A stretch of 64,000 nucleotides of DNA, from contig CANQKM010000011.1 in NCBI GenBank assembly GCA_947624485.1, forward strand, positions 1 through 64,000. The letters run 5' to 3'. This DNA is from an uncultured Clostridia bacterium. Lineage in GTDB: Bacteria > Bacillota > Clostridia > UBA1381. The translations under genes and the position numbers were made by a program. Every line of letters begins with the position of its first letter. Position 1 is the first letter of the stretch. The notes under the pieces are model-generated. The model made no database searches. It saw only the letters and a list, made by a program, of their open reading frames with translations, and was not told the origin of the DNA. Positions 57,002 through 64,000 of the stretch are shown here, in pieces.

Positions 57002-57754
57002 ATGGTACATTTTGTGGGAGCGGGCAGCGGCGCGCCCGACCTTATAACGCTGCGCGGCAAGCGGCTTCTGGAGGAAGCGGACATAATAATATACGCCGGC
57101 TCGCTCGTGAACGCCGCGCTTCTCGAATACGCGAATGGGGACACTAAAATATACGACAGCTCGCGCATGACGCTCGGCGAGGTCGTGGACGTGATGCGCC
57201 AAGGGGACACTAAAAATATAGTGCGGCTCCACACCGGCGACACCTCGATATACGGCGCGGTAAGGGAGCAGATGGACGCGCTTGAAAAAATGGGCATAGA
57301 GTACGACGTATGCCCCGGCGTGTCGTCCTTCTGCGGCGCGGCTGCGGCGTTAAGAGCGGAGTACACGCTTCCCGGAGTGTCGCAGACGGTGATAATAACG
57401 CGCGCGGAGGGCAGAACGCCCGTGCCGGAACGTGAAACGATACGCTCACTCGCGCATCACGGCGCGACAATGATAATTTTCCTGTCGGCAAACATGACGG
57501 AAAAGCTCCAGCAAGAGCTTACCGCCGGCGGCTATCCGCCCGACACGCCCGCCGCGATTGTGTACAAGGCGACGTGGGAGGACGAGAAGGTTATGCGCTG
57601 CACAGTGGGGACACTAAACGCAACGGCGAAATCGAACGGAATAACAAAAACGGCTCTAATAACGGTCGGCAATTTTTTGGGTGATGATTACGAGTTATCG
57701 AAGCTGTACGACGAGACCTTCCAAACCTCTTACAGAAAGGGCGTGGAGAAATGA
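57002..57754 (+). CDS. cobM: Precorrin-4 / cobalt-precorrin-4 C11-methyltransferase
   Basis: VHFVGAGSGAPDLITLRGKRLLEEADIIIYAGSLVN...VRLHTGDTSIYGAVREQMDALEKMGIEYDVCPGVSSF. Confidence 0.96.
   Translation: MVHFVGAGSGAPDLITLRGKRLLEEADIIIYAGSLVNAALLEYANGDTKIYDSSRMTLGEVVDVMRQGDTKNIVRLHTGDTSIYGAVREQMDALEKMGIEYDVCPGVSSFCGAAAALRAEYTLPGVSQTVIITRAEGRTPVPERETIRSLAHHGATMIIFLSANMTEKLQQELTAGGYPPDTPAAIVYKATWEDEKVMRCTVGTLNATAKSNGITKTALITVGNFLGDDYELSKLYDETFQTSYRKGVEK
57137..57149 (+). repeat. GGGACACTAAA motif copy
   Basis: GGGGACACTAAAA in cobM, frame GDTK. Confidence 0.95.
57203..57215 (+). repeat. GGGACACTAAA motif copy
   Basis: GGGGACACTAAAA in cobM, frame GDTK. Confidence 0.95.
57607..57618 (+). repeat. 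GGGACACTAAA motif copy
   Basis: GGGGACACTAAA in cobM, frame GTLN. Confidence 0.95.
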
Positions 57755-58755
57755 AAATTGCCGCGATAGCTTTTACGGAGCGCGGCGGCAATGTCGCGAA
57801 GCTCCTGAAAGACAAAATGAACGCCGACGGCTTTATTATACACACACACCCAACGGACGGACTTACAACGTTCACGAGCCTTGACGAGGTGACGCGTCTC
57901 GCGTGGGACGGGTACGACGCGCTTGTGTTCGTCGGAGCGTGCGGAATAGCCGTGCGCGCCATAGCGCCGTACATAAGGAACAAGGCGGAGGACAGAGCCG
58001 TCGTCGCGGCGGACGAGACGGGACGATACGCCGTTTCGCTGCTTTCGGGACACATCGGCGGCGCAAACGCGCTTGCAAGAGACGTTGCGCGTATCACGGG
58101 CGGCGAAGCCGTAATAACGACAGCCACCGATGTAAACGGCAAATTCGCCGTTGACACATTTGCGGTCTTAAACAATCTGCACATCGGGGACACTAAAATC
58201 ATAAAAGAAATATCGTCGCGCGTGCTTCACGGAGAGCCGATCGGACTTGTGTGCGACGCCAAAGCGAAAAACATTCCCGACATTTTTACCGACAGCGCCG
58301 ATGTGGGAATCTGCATAAGCGCGGAGGAGAAAAAGCCGTTTGACATAACGCTTAACCTCTACCCGAAAACGACCGTGATAGGTATCGGCTGCCGCCGCGG
58401 CGCGGAAAATATAGAAAAGAGTGCGCTTGAATTTTTGAGGCAGAACAATATAAGCGCACACTCTCTTTGCGCCGCCGCAACGGTTGACATTAAAAAGGAC
58501 GAGCGCGGCATAAACGAATTCTGCGAAAAATACGGCATTGAGCTTTTGACGTTCACGGCGGCGGAGCTTGGGGACACTAAAGGCAGCTTTACCGCGTCGG
58601 ATTTTGTGAAGAAAACGGTCGGCGTGGACAATGTGTGCGAGCGTGCCGTATGCGCCGCGGGCGCGGAGCTTACGCATAAAAAGACCGCGGCGGACGGCGT
58701 GACGTTCGCGCTGGGGACACTAAAATACACGGTTGATTTCGGAAGGGGACACTAA
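57751..58755 (+). CDS. cbiG: Cobalt-precorrin 5A hydrolase CbiG
   Basis: ALVFVGACGIAVRAIAPYIRNKAEDRAVVAADETGRYAVSLLSGHIGGANALARDVARITGGEAVITTATD. Confidence 0.95.
   Translation: MKIAAIAFTERGGNVAKLLKDKMNADGFIIHTHPTDGLTTFTSLDEVTRLAWDGYDALVFVGACGIAVRAIAPYIRNKAEDRAVVAADETGRYAVSLLSGHIGGANALARDVARITGGEAVITTATDVNGKFAVDTFAVLNNLHIGDTKIIKEISSRVLHGEPIGLVCDAKAKNIPDIFTDSADVGICISAEEKKPFDITLNLYPKTTVIGIGCRRGAENIEKSALEFLRQNNISAHSLCAAATVDIKKDERGINEFCEKYGIELLTFTAAELGDTKGSFTASDFVKKTVGVDNVCERAVCAAGAELTHKKTAADGVTFALGTLKYTVDFGRGH
58186..58198 (+). repeat. GGGACACTAAA motif copy
   Basis: GGGGACACTAAAA in cbiG, frame GDTK. Confidence 0.95.
58570..58581 (+). repeat. GGGACACTAAA motif copy
   Basis: GGGGACACTAAA in cbiG, frame GDTK. 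Confidence 0.95.
58713..58725 (+). repeat. GGGACACTAAA motif copy
   Basis: GGGGACACTAAAA in cbiG, frame GTLK. Confidence 0.95.
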
Positions 58756-58756
58756 A
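58745..58756 (+). repeat. GGGACACTAAA motif copy forming the cbiG stop codon
   Basis: GGGGACACTAAATG: TAA is the cbiG stop and the last A begins the cobJ ATG. Confidence 0.95.
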
Positions 58757-59478
58757 TGGAGATATACGTTGTGGGAACGGGCGCGGGCAGCGAGGACGGA
58801 CTGACGCGCGGGGCAAGGAAAACGCTTGAAGGTGCGGATTTGATCGTCGGCTACACCGTTTACACCGACCTCGTGAAGTCCTTTCTTCCGCAAAAGGAAT
58901 GTTATTCGACAGGTATGCGCGGCGAAAAGGAGCGGTGTATTTACGCAATAAACGCGGCGCGTGAGGGCAAAAGGGTATGCGTCGTGTGCGGCGGCGACGC
59001 GGGCGTGTACGGCATGACGTCGCTGCTTTACGAGCTTACGGCTGACGACGCGGATATAGAGATACGCGCCGTTGCCGGAGTGAGCGCGATGCTGTCGGGC
59101 GCGGCTCTTGTCGGCGCGCCGCTCGGTCATGACTTTGCTGTGATAAGCCTGAGCGACCTTTTAACGCCGTGGGAGACTATTGAAAAACGGCTTGTCTGCG
59201 CCGCTGAGGGCGATTTTGTGATTTGTCTTTACAACCCGTCCTCGAAAAACCGCGCGGACTACCTGCGCCAAGCGTGCAGCATTATAATGAAATACAGGGA
59301 CACTAAAACCGTCTGCGCCGCCGCGAGGAACATCGGCAGAGACGGCGAGGAATACGCCGTTATGACGCTCGGCGAAATGGCGGACTACAAGGCGGACATG
59401 TTCACGACCGTTTTTATCGGCAGCACGAAAACGCGCGAAATCAAGGGCAGAATGGTAACGCCGAGGGGCTATAAGTGA
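58756..59478 (+). CDS. cobJ: Precorrin-3B C17-methyltransferase family
   Basis: MEIYVVGTGAGSEDGLTRGARKTLEGADLIVGYTVYTDLVK...VCGGDAGVYGMTSLLYEL...GHDFAVISLSDLLTPWETIEKRL. Confidence 0.95.
   Translation: MEIYVVGTGAGSEDGLTRGARKTLEGADLIVGYTVYTDLVKSFLPQKECYSTGMRGEKERCIYAINAAREGKRVCVVCGGDAGVYGMTSLLYELTADDADIEIRAVAGVSAMLSGAALVGAPLGHDFAVISLSDLLTPWETIEKRLVCAAEGDFVICLYNPSSKNRADYLRQACSIIMKYRDTKTVCAAARNIGRDGEEYAVMTLGEMADYKADMFTTVFIGSTKTREIKGRMVTPRGYK
59296..59308 (+). repeat. GGGACACTAAA motif copy
   Basis: AGGGACACTAAAA in cobJ, frame RDTK. Confidence 0.95.
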
Positions 59479-59496
59479 CGCGGAGGGAGAAGTAAT

Positions 59497-60222
59497 ATGT
59501 GCAATGTGATTCTGTTCGGCGGCACGAGCGAGGGACGCATTTTAGCCGAATTTCTGCGTGACAGTAACATAAAACATATCGTGTGCGTCGCGACCGAGTA
59601 CGGCGCGGAGCTTTTGAAGGACTGCCGCGTCCGCGTCGGCAGAATGGACGAGCGTGAAATGGCTGATTTTTTCGCAGAAACGAAGCCGAAAATCGTCGTT
59701 GACGCGACGCATCCTTACGCAGACAAGGTGACGGAAAACATAAAAAAAGCGTGTACGTGCCGATATTTGCGCGTGACGCGCGGGGAAACGGACATGAGCT
59801 TGGGCGTAACGGTCGGCAGCGCGCGCGAGGCGGCGGAGTACCTGTCAAAAACGAGCGGAGAAATACTTATCACCACCGGTTCAAAGGAAATATCGGAGTT
59901 TTCCGCGCTTGCCGCAAGAGCATATGCGCGCGTACTGCCGTCGGACGAGTCGGTCAAAGCGTGCATACGCGCCGGATTTTCGCAGGAGCGGATAATAAGC
60001 GCCGCGCCGCCGTTTACGGAGAAGGAAAACATCGCGGTAATACGCGGAAAAAACATAAAATACCTCGTGACCAAAAGCAGCGGAGCAAGCGGCGGATTTG
60101 ACGCGAAAACCGCAGCCGCGCGGAAAACGGGCGCGGAATGTGTGATAATACGCCGTCCGACGCGAGAGAGCGGATTTTCGGTCGGGGAAGCGAAGAAAAA
60201 AATAACGGAGCTGATAAAATGA
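59497..60222 (+). CDS. cobK: Precorrin-6A / cobalt-precorrin-6A reductase
   Basis: VILFGGTSEGRILAEFL...VVDATHPYADKVTENIKKAC...LITTGSKEISEFSAL; no motif copies in this gene. Confidence 0.93.
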   Translation: MCNVILFGGTSEGRILAEFLRDSNIKHIVCVATEYGAELLKDCRVRVGRMDEREMADFFAETKPKIVVDATHPYADKVTENIKKACTCRYLRVTRGETDMSLGVTVGSAREAAEYLSKTSGEILITTGSKEISEFSALAARAYARVLPSDESVKACIRAGFSQERIISAAPPFTEKENIAVIRGKNIKYLVTKSSGASGGFDAKTAAARKTGAECVIIRRPTRESGFSVGEAKKKITELIK

Positions 60223-61379
60223 ATGTGTGCATAATCGGCGCGGGCATGGGCAGTGCGGAATATCTCACCCCTGCCGCGCGGAAAAAAATCGAAAACGCGG
60301 ATATTATAATCGGCACTAAGCGCGTAACAGAGCCTTATTCGCGCGGAAAAAAGACGTACTTCGAGTACGGAGCCGACAAAATAATGCGGATAATAGACGG
60401 CGCGGGCGATAAAAATATCGCGGTGCTTTTTTCGGGCGACGCGTCGTTTTTCAGCGGCGCGGCGCGCCTTGCAGCGATTTGCCCCGACGCGGAGATCGAG
60501 CCGGGAATAAGCAGCGCGTCGTATTTCTGCGCCAAAATCGGCGTGAGCATGGACGATATGAACGTTGTGAGCCTGCATGGGCGCAAATGCAACATAGTGA
60601 GCGAGGTGCGCCGAAATAAAAAGACGTTCGCGCTGCTTGGCGAAAATCCGTGCGGCAGACTGTGCGAATACGGTCTCGGCGGCGCGCGCGTATACATAGG
60701 CGAAAACCTCTCATACGAAAACGAAAAAATATATTCCGGCGCGGCGGCGGAGTTTAAAAACGCTGTACTGCCGCCGCTGTCGGTAATCGTGATAATAAAC
60801 AAAAACGCGTCGCCGCGCGTCAGGAGCGGCATAAATGACGGCGAATTTATAGCGGGCAATGTGCCGATGACGAAATCGGCTGTGCGTGCCGTGACGGCTG
60901 CAAGGCTCGAAACCGAACCCGACAGCGTTGTGTACGACATCGGCGCGGGCACCGGTACGGTCAGCGTTGAAGCCGCTCTCGCCGCGTATAAGGGAACGGT
61001 GTACGCGATCGAGAAAAATCACGAGGCGGCGGAGCTTATACGCGCGAACGCGGTAAAATTCATGTGCGACAACATCGTTGTCATAGAGGGCAGCGCGCCC
61101 GACGCTTTGGACGGTTTACCGAAGCCCGACAGGGTGTTTATAGGCGGCTCGTCGGGGACACTAAAACAGACTATTGAAAAATGCGGCTGCGAAAAAATTG
61201 TCGTAAACGCCGTGACGATCGAGACGCTCACGGGGACACTAAAAGCATTTGACGAACTCGGCTATGAATACGATATTGAGCAGATAAACGCGTCGTATGC
61301 GCGGAAAATCGGCGGATACAACATGCTCACGGCGCACAACGGCGTGTTTGTGATAAGCGGAAGGAGGAAGGCGGAGTGA
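60219..61379 (+). CDS. cobL: Fused CbiE/CbiT (CobL-type) precorrin-6Y methyltransferase/decarboxylase
   Basis: VCIIGAGMGSAEYLTPAARKKIENADIIIGTKRV...VYDIGAGTGTVSVEAALAAYKGTVYAIEKNHEAAELI; 4-nt overlap with cobK. Confidence 0.94.
   Translation: MNVCIIGAGMGSAEYLTPAARKKIENADIIIGTKRVTEPYSRGKKTYFEYGADKIMRIIDGAGDKNIAVLFSGDASFFSGAARLAAICPDAEIEPGISSASYFCAKIGVSMDDMNVVSLHGRKCNIVSEVRRNKKTFALLGENPCGRLCEYGLGGARVYIGENLSYENEKIYSGAAAEFKNAVLPPLSVIVIINKNASPRVRSGINDGEFIAGNVPMTKSAVRAVTAARLETEPDSVVYDIGAGTGTVSVEAALAAYKGTVYAIEKNHEAAELIRANAVKFMCDNIVVIEGSAPDALDGLPKPDRVFIGGSSGTLKQTIEKCGCEKIVVNAVTIETLTGTLKAFDELGYEYDIEQINASYARKIGGYNMLTAHNGVFVISGRRKAE
61154..61166 (+). repeat. GGGACACTAAA motif copy
   Basis: GGGGACACTAAAA in cobL, frame GTLK. 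Confidence 0.95.
61232..61244 (+). repeat. GGGACACTAAA motif copy
   Basis: GGGGACACTAAAA in cobL, frame GTLK. Confidence 0.95.
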
Positions 61380-62701
61380 AGCGCGTAATGTTCGCCGGAG
61401 AGCGCAGCGGCTGCGGAAAAACGACCGTCACCTGCGCGTTTATGCAGGCTGTGACGGAGCGCGGTCACAGAATTTCCGCCTTCAAATGCGGCCCGGACTA
61501 CATTGATCCGATGTTCCACAAAACGGTACTCGGCGCAGACTCGTACAACCTCGATAGCTTTCTGATGAGCGGCGACGCGATAAATTATCTGCTCGCGAAA
61601 AACAGCGGCGATATTAACGTGATCGAGGGCGTTATGGGCTTTTACGACGGCATGGGCTTTACCGGTAAGGGCAGTTCGCACGAGCTTTCCGAAATAACCG
61701 ACACGCCCGTAATCCTCGTTGTTGACTGCGGCGGCAGAAGCCTGTCGGCGGCTGCGGCGGTCAAGGGATTTAAGGAGTTTAAGGAAAACAAAATTGCGGG
61801 CGTTGTTTTCAACAACCTGAAGGACAGCCTTTACGCGGATATGGCTCGCGGGTGCCGCGAGGTCGGCATTGAGCCGCTCGGATATATGCCGCGCGTAAGG
61901 GGCGCGGAGATAGAGAGCAGGCATCTCGGACTTGTGACGGCTGCCGAAATCGGGGACATAAAAAATAAAATCCGCATACTCGGAGAGCAGGCGGAAAAGA
62001 CGATTGACATAGACCGCATACTTGAAATCGCGGAACGCGGGGACACTAAAACTGATTTTTCGCCGCCCCAAAAAACCGCGGACGTTAAAATAGCGGTCGC
62101 GCGCGACAAGGCGTTTTGCTTTTACTACGCCGATAATCTGGATTTGCTCAAATCTCTCGGCGCGCGTCTTTTGTTTTTCAGTCCGCTCGAAAACGAGAGC
62201 GTACCCGACTGCGACGGCATAATCATAGGCGGCGGCTACCCCGAGCTTTACGCGGACGTTCTCGCGAAAAATACGGGGACACTAAAATCACTGCGCGCAA
62301 AAATTTTCGGTGGCGCGCCGTGCATAGCGGAGTGCGGAGGGTTTATGTACCTGCACGAAAGCATAACTGTCGGCGGCGAAAAGCACGGCATGGTCGGCGT
62401 AATAAAAGGAACATGCCGCAAAACAGACCGCCTGCAGCGGTTCGGGTACATGGAAATGACGGCGCGGCGCGACAACATTCTCTGCAAAAGGGGACACAAA
62501 ATCCGTTCGCGCGAGTTCCACTATTTTGACAGCACAAACCCCGGAAACGGCTTCACCGCTCAAAAAAACGGCAGGTCGTGGGAGTGCGTGCATACCGACG
62601 GAAACCTTTTTGCGGGCTTTCCGCACCTGCACTTTTACTCGGACGTGACGCTCGCCGAAAATTTTATAAAAAGCTGTGAGGAATACAAATGCAAAAGATA
62701 A
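61376..62701 (+). CDS. cbiA: Cobyrinate a,c-diamide synthase
   Basis: GTG start; VMFAGERSGCGKTTVTCAFMQAVTERGHRISAFKCGPDYIDPMFHKTVLG...IAECGGFMYLHE. Confidence 0.95.
   Translation: MKRVMFAGERSGCGKTTVTCAFMQAVTERGHRISAFKCGPDYIDPMFHKTVLGADSYNLDSFLMSGDAINYLLAKNSGDINVIEGVMGFYDGMGFTGKGSSHELSEITDTPVILVVDCGGRSLSAAAAVKGFKEFKENKIAGVVFNNLKDSLYADMARGCREVGIEPLGYMPRVRGAEIESRHLGLVTAAEIGDIKNKIRILGEQAEKTIDIDRILEIAERGDTKTDFSPPQKTADVKIAVARDKAFCFYYADNLDLLKSLGARLLFFSPLENESVPDCDGIIIGGGYPELYADVLAKNTGTLKSLRAKIFGGAPCIAECGGFMYLHESITVGGEKHGMVGVIKGTCRKTDRLQRFGYMEMTARRDNILCKRGHKIRSREFHYFDSTNPGNGFTAQKNGRSWECVHTDGNLFAGFPHLHFYSDVTLAENFIKSCEEYKCKR
62039..62051 (+). repeat. GGGACACTAAA motif copy
   Basis: GGGGACACTAAAA in cbiA, frame GDTK. 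Confidence 0.95.
62275..62287 (+). repeat. GGGACACTAAA motif copy
   Basis: GGGGACACTAAAA in cbiA, frame GTLK. Confidence 0.95.
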
Positions 62702-63723
62702 AGGAAATCGACAGATCCGTTTACGACGCGGCGCGCGCGCGGTGGAAAAGCATCGCGAAGCCCTTGGGAAGCCTCGGCGCGTTCGAGGAAACCGTGTCTC
62801 GCATAGCCGCCGCGCAGGGGACACTAAAACCCGACATATCGAAGCGGCGCGTACTCGTCATGTGCGCCGACAACGGCGTTACGAGCGAGGGCGTGACGCA
62901 GACAGATTCGTCCGTCACATCACTCGTCGCGGAAAATATAACGCGCGAAATGGCGTGCGTAAGCCTTGCCGCGCGTACGGCGCACGCGGACGTTACAGCC
63001 GTTGACGTAGGTATGGCGCGTGACGCGGCGGGGACACTAAAACGAAAAATAAGATACGGTACGGGCAATATTTTAAGAGAACGCGCCATGACGCGCGCGG
63101 AAGCGGAAAAAGCCGTACAGCTCGGTATCGACCTTGCCGCGGAGAGCGCGGATGAAGGGTATAAAATACTCGTCGCCGGCGAAATGGGCATAGGCAACAC
63201 CACCACAAGCGCAGCCGCTGCGTGCGTACTGCTCGGAAAAACGCCCGAAACCGCCGCCGGACGCGGCGCGGGACTGTCGGACGAGGGACTTAAACGGAAG
63301 ATAGAAGTTATAGAAAAATCCATACGGTTGCATAATCCCGACAAAAATGATATAATAGACGTGATTTCAAAGGTCGGCGGACTTGACATAGCCGCCATGA
63401 CGGGCGTTTTCATAGGCGGCGCGGCGCGCGGTCTGCCCGTCGTAACAGACGGCTTCATATCGTCGGTCGCGGCGCTCTGCGCGAAACGGCTCTGCCCCGG
63501 CTGCGGCGGTTACATTATAGCGTCGCATGTGTCAAATGAGGGCTGCGCAAAGGAAATACTCGACGCGCTCGGTCTCGCCGCTCCGATACGCGCCGTAATG
63601 TTCCCCGGCGAGGGTACGGGCGGCGTGATGCTTCTGCCGCTTCTGGACGCGGCGATAGAAATATTCAACGAAATGCCGACTTTTGAGGATATAAATTTAG
63701 AGAGGTACAGGGAGTACAAATAA
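62689..63723 (+). CDS. cobT: Nicotinate-nucleotide--dimethylbenzimidazole phosphoribosyltransferase
   Basis: ARWKSIAKPLGSLGAFEETVSRIAAAQ...VLVMCADNGVTSEGVTQTDSSVT...GEMGIGNTTTSAAAACVLLG. Confidence 0.96.
   Translation: MQKIKEIDRSVYDAARARWKSIAKPLGSLGAFEETVSRIAAAQGTLKPDISKRRVLVMCADNGVTSEGVTQTDSSVTSLVAENITREMACVSLAARTAHADVTAVDVGMARDAAGTLKRKIRYGTGNILRERAMTRAEAEKAVQLGIDLAAESADEGYKILVAGEMGIGNTTTSAAAACVLLGKTPETAAGRGAGLSDEGLKRKIEVIEKSIRLHNPDKNDIIDVISKVGGLDIAAMTGVFIGGAARGLPVVTDGFISSVAALCAKRLCPGCGGYIIASHVSNEGCAKEILDALGLAAPIRAVMFPGEGTGGVMLLPLLDAAIEIFNEMPTFEDINLERYREYK
62817..62829 (+). repeat. GGGACACTAAA motif copy
   Basis: GGGGACACTAAAA in cobT, frame GTLK. Confidence 0.95.
63030..63042 (+). repeat. 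GGGACACTAAA motif copy
   Basis: GGGGACACTAAAA in cobT, frame GTLK. Confidence 0.95.
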
Positions 63724-64000
63724 TGCTTATTCTGGTAACGGGCGCGAGCGGTTCGGGCAAAAGCGGGTTTGCGGAAAACGCGGCTCTGCAGTTCGGACAG
63801 CACGTAACGTACATAGCCGCGATGAAGCCCGACGGCGCGGACGCGCAAAAACGCATAGACCGCCACCGCGCGATGCGGCAAGGCAAGGGCTTTCACACGG
63901 TCGAGCGTTACACCGACATAAAAAGCCTCGACGTGCGCACACCCGCGATTTTGGAGTGTCTGCCCAATCTTTTGGCAAATGAGATGTTTTCGCCCGAAGG
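63723..64000 (+). CDS. cobU: Adenosylcobinamide kinase/guanylyltransferase, truncated by the window edge
   Basis: MLILVTGASGSGKSGFAENAALQFGQHVTYIAAMKPDGADAQKRIDRHRAMR; start overlaps the cobT stop. Confidence 0.9.
   Translation, partial: MLILVTGASGSGKSGFAENAALQFGQHVTYIAAMKPDGADAQKRIDRHRAMRQGKGFHTVERYTDIKSLDVRTPAILECLPNLLANEMFSPE

Overview
This 64-kb window looks like chromosome from an anaerobic Firmicute (Clostridia-like); the lineage is inferred from gene content. It is mostly housekeeping genes: a split purine cluster (PurF-like, PurO-like IMP cyclohydrolase, stand-alone AICAR formyltransferase, PurD), ilvBNC, a GH105 plus LplABC-type sugar-uptake locus, zapA/U32/maf/mreBCD/PBP2/minCD/mgsA, trmL, degV, a HicBA pair, apgM, metG, glmM, rsmG, a ParB/Noc-like gene, rpmH-rnpA-yidD-yidC-jag, hisHF, an ABC-F gene, and a long anaerobic cobalamin operon (cbiD to cobU) running off the right edge. 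The most unusual signal is a short motif, (G/A)GGGACACTAAA(A). I count 24 copies, all on the + strand: 3 in tandem just upstream of purD, 6 inside one U32 peptidase gene, and 15 inside the cobalamin operon. The 21 genic copies occur in two open reading frames (encoding G/R-D-T-K or G-T-L-K/N). The only copy in the third frame, which contains TAA, forms the stop codon of cbiG. I found none in the 30 kb between the two genic clusters. As remembered family consensus goes, copies seem to replace residues rather than insert them. Other points of interest: REP/BIME-like GTAG hairpins and a RAYT-type Y1 transposase carrying REP-like hairpins inside its own reading frame; three tandem surface-protein genes sharing an unnamed C-terminal module with a composition break at the same place; a PurF-like protein lacking the N-terminal catalytic Cys; a ThyX-like protein lacking the expected RHR motif; minCD without minE; palindromic operators beside two XRE regulators; and a frameshifted methyltransferase gene. 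All calls come from reading the sequence and from remembered family motifs; no database search was run.
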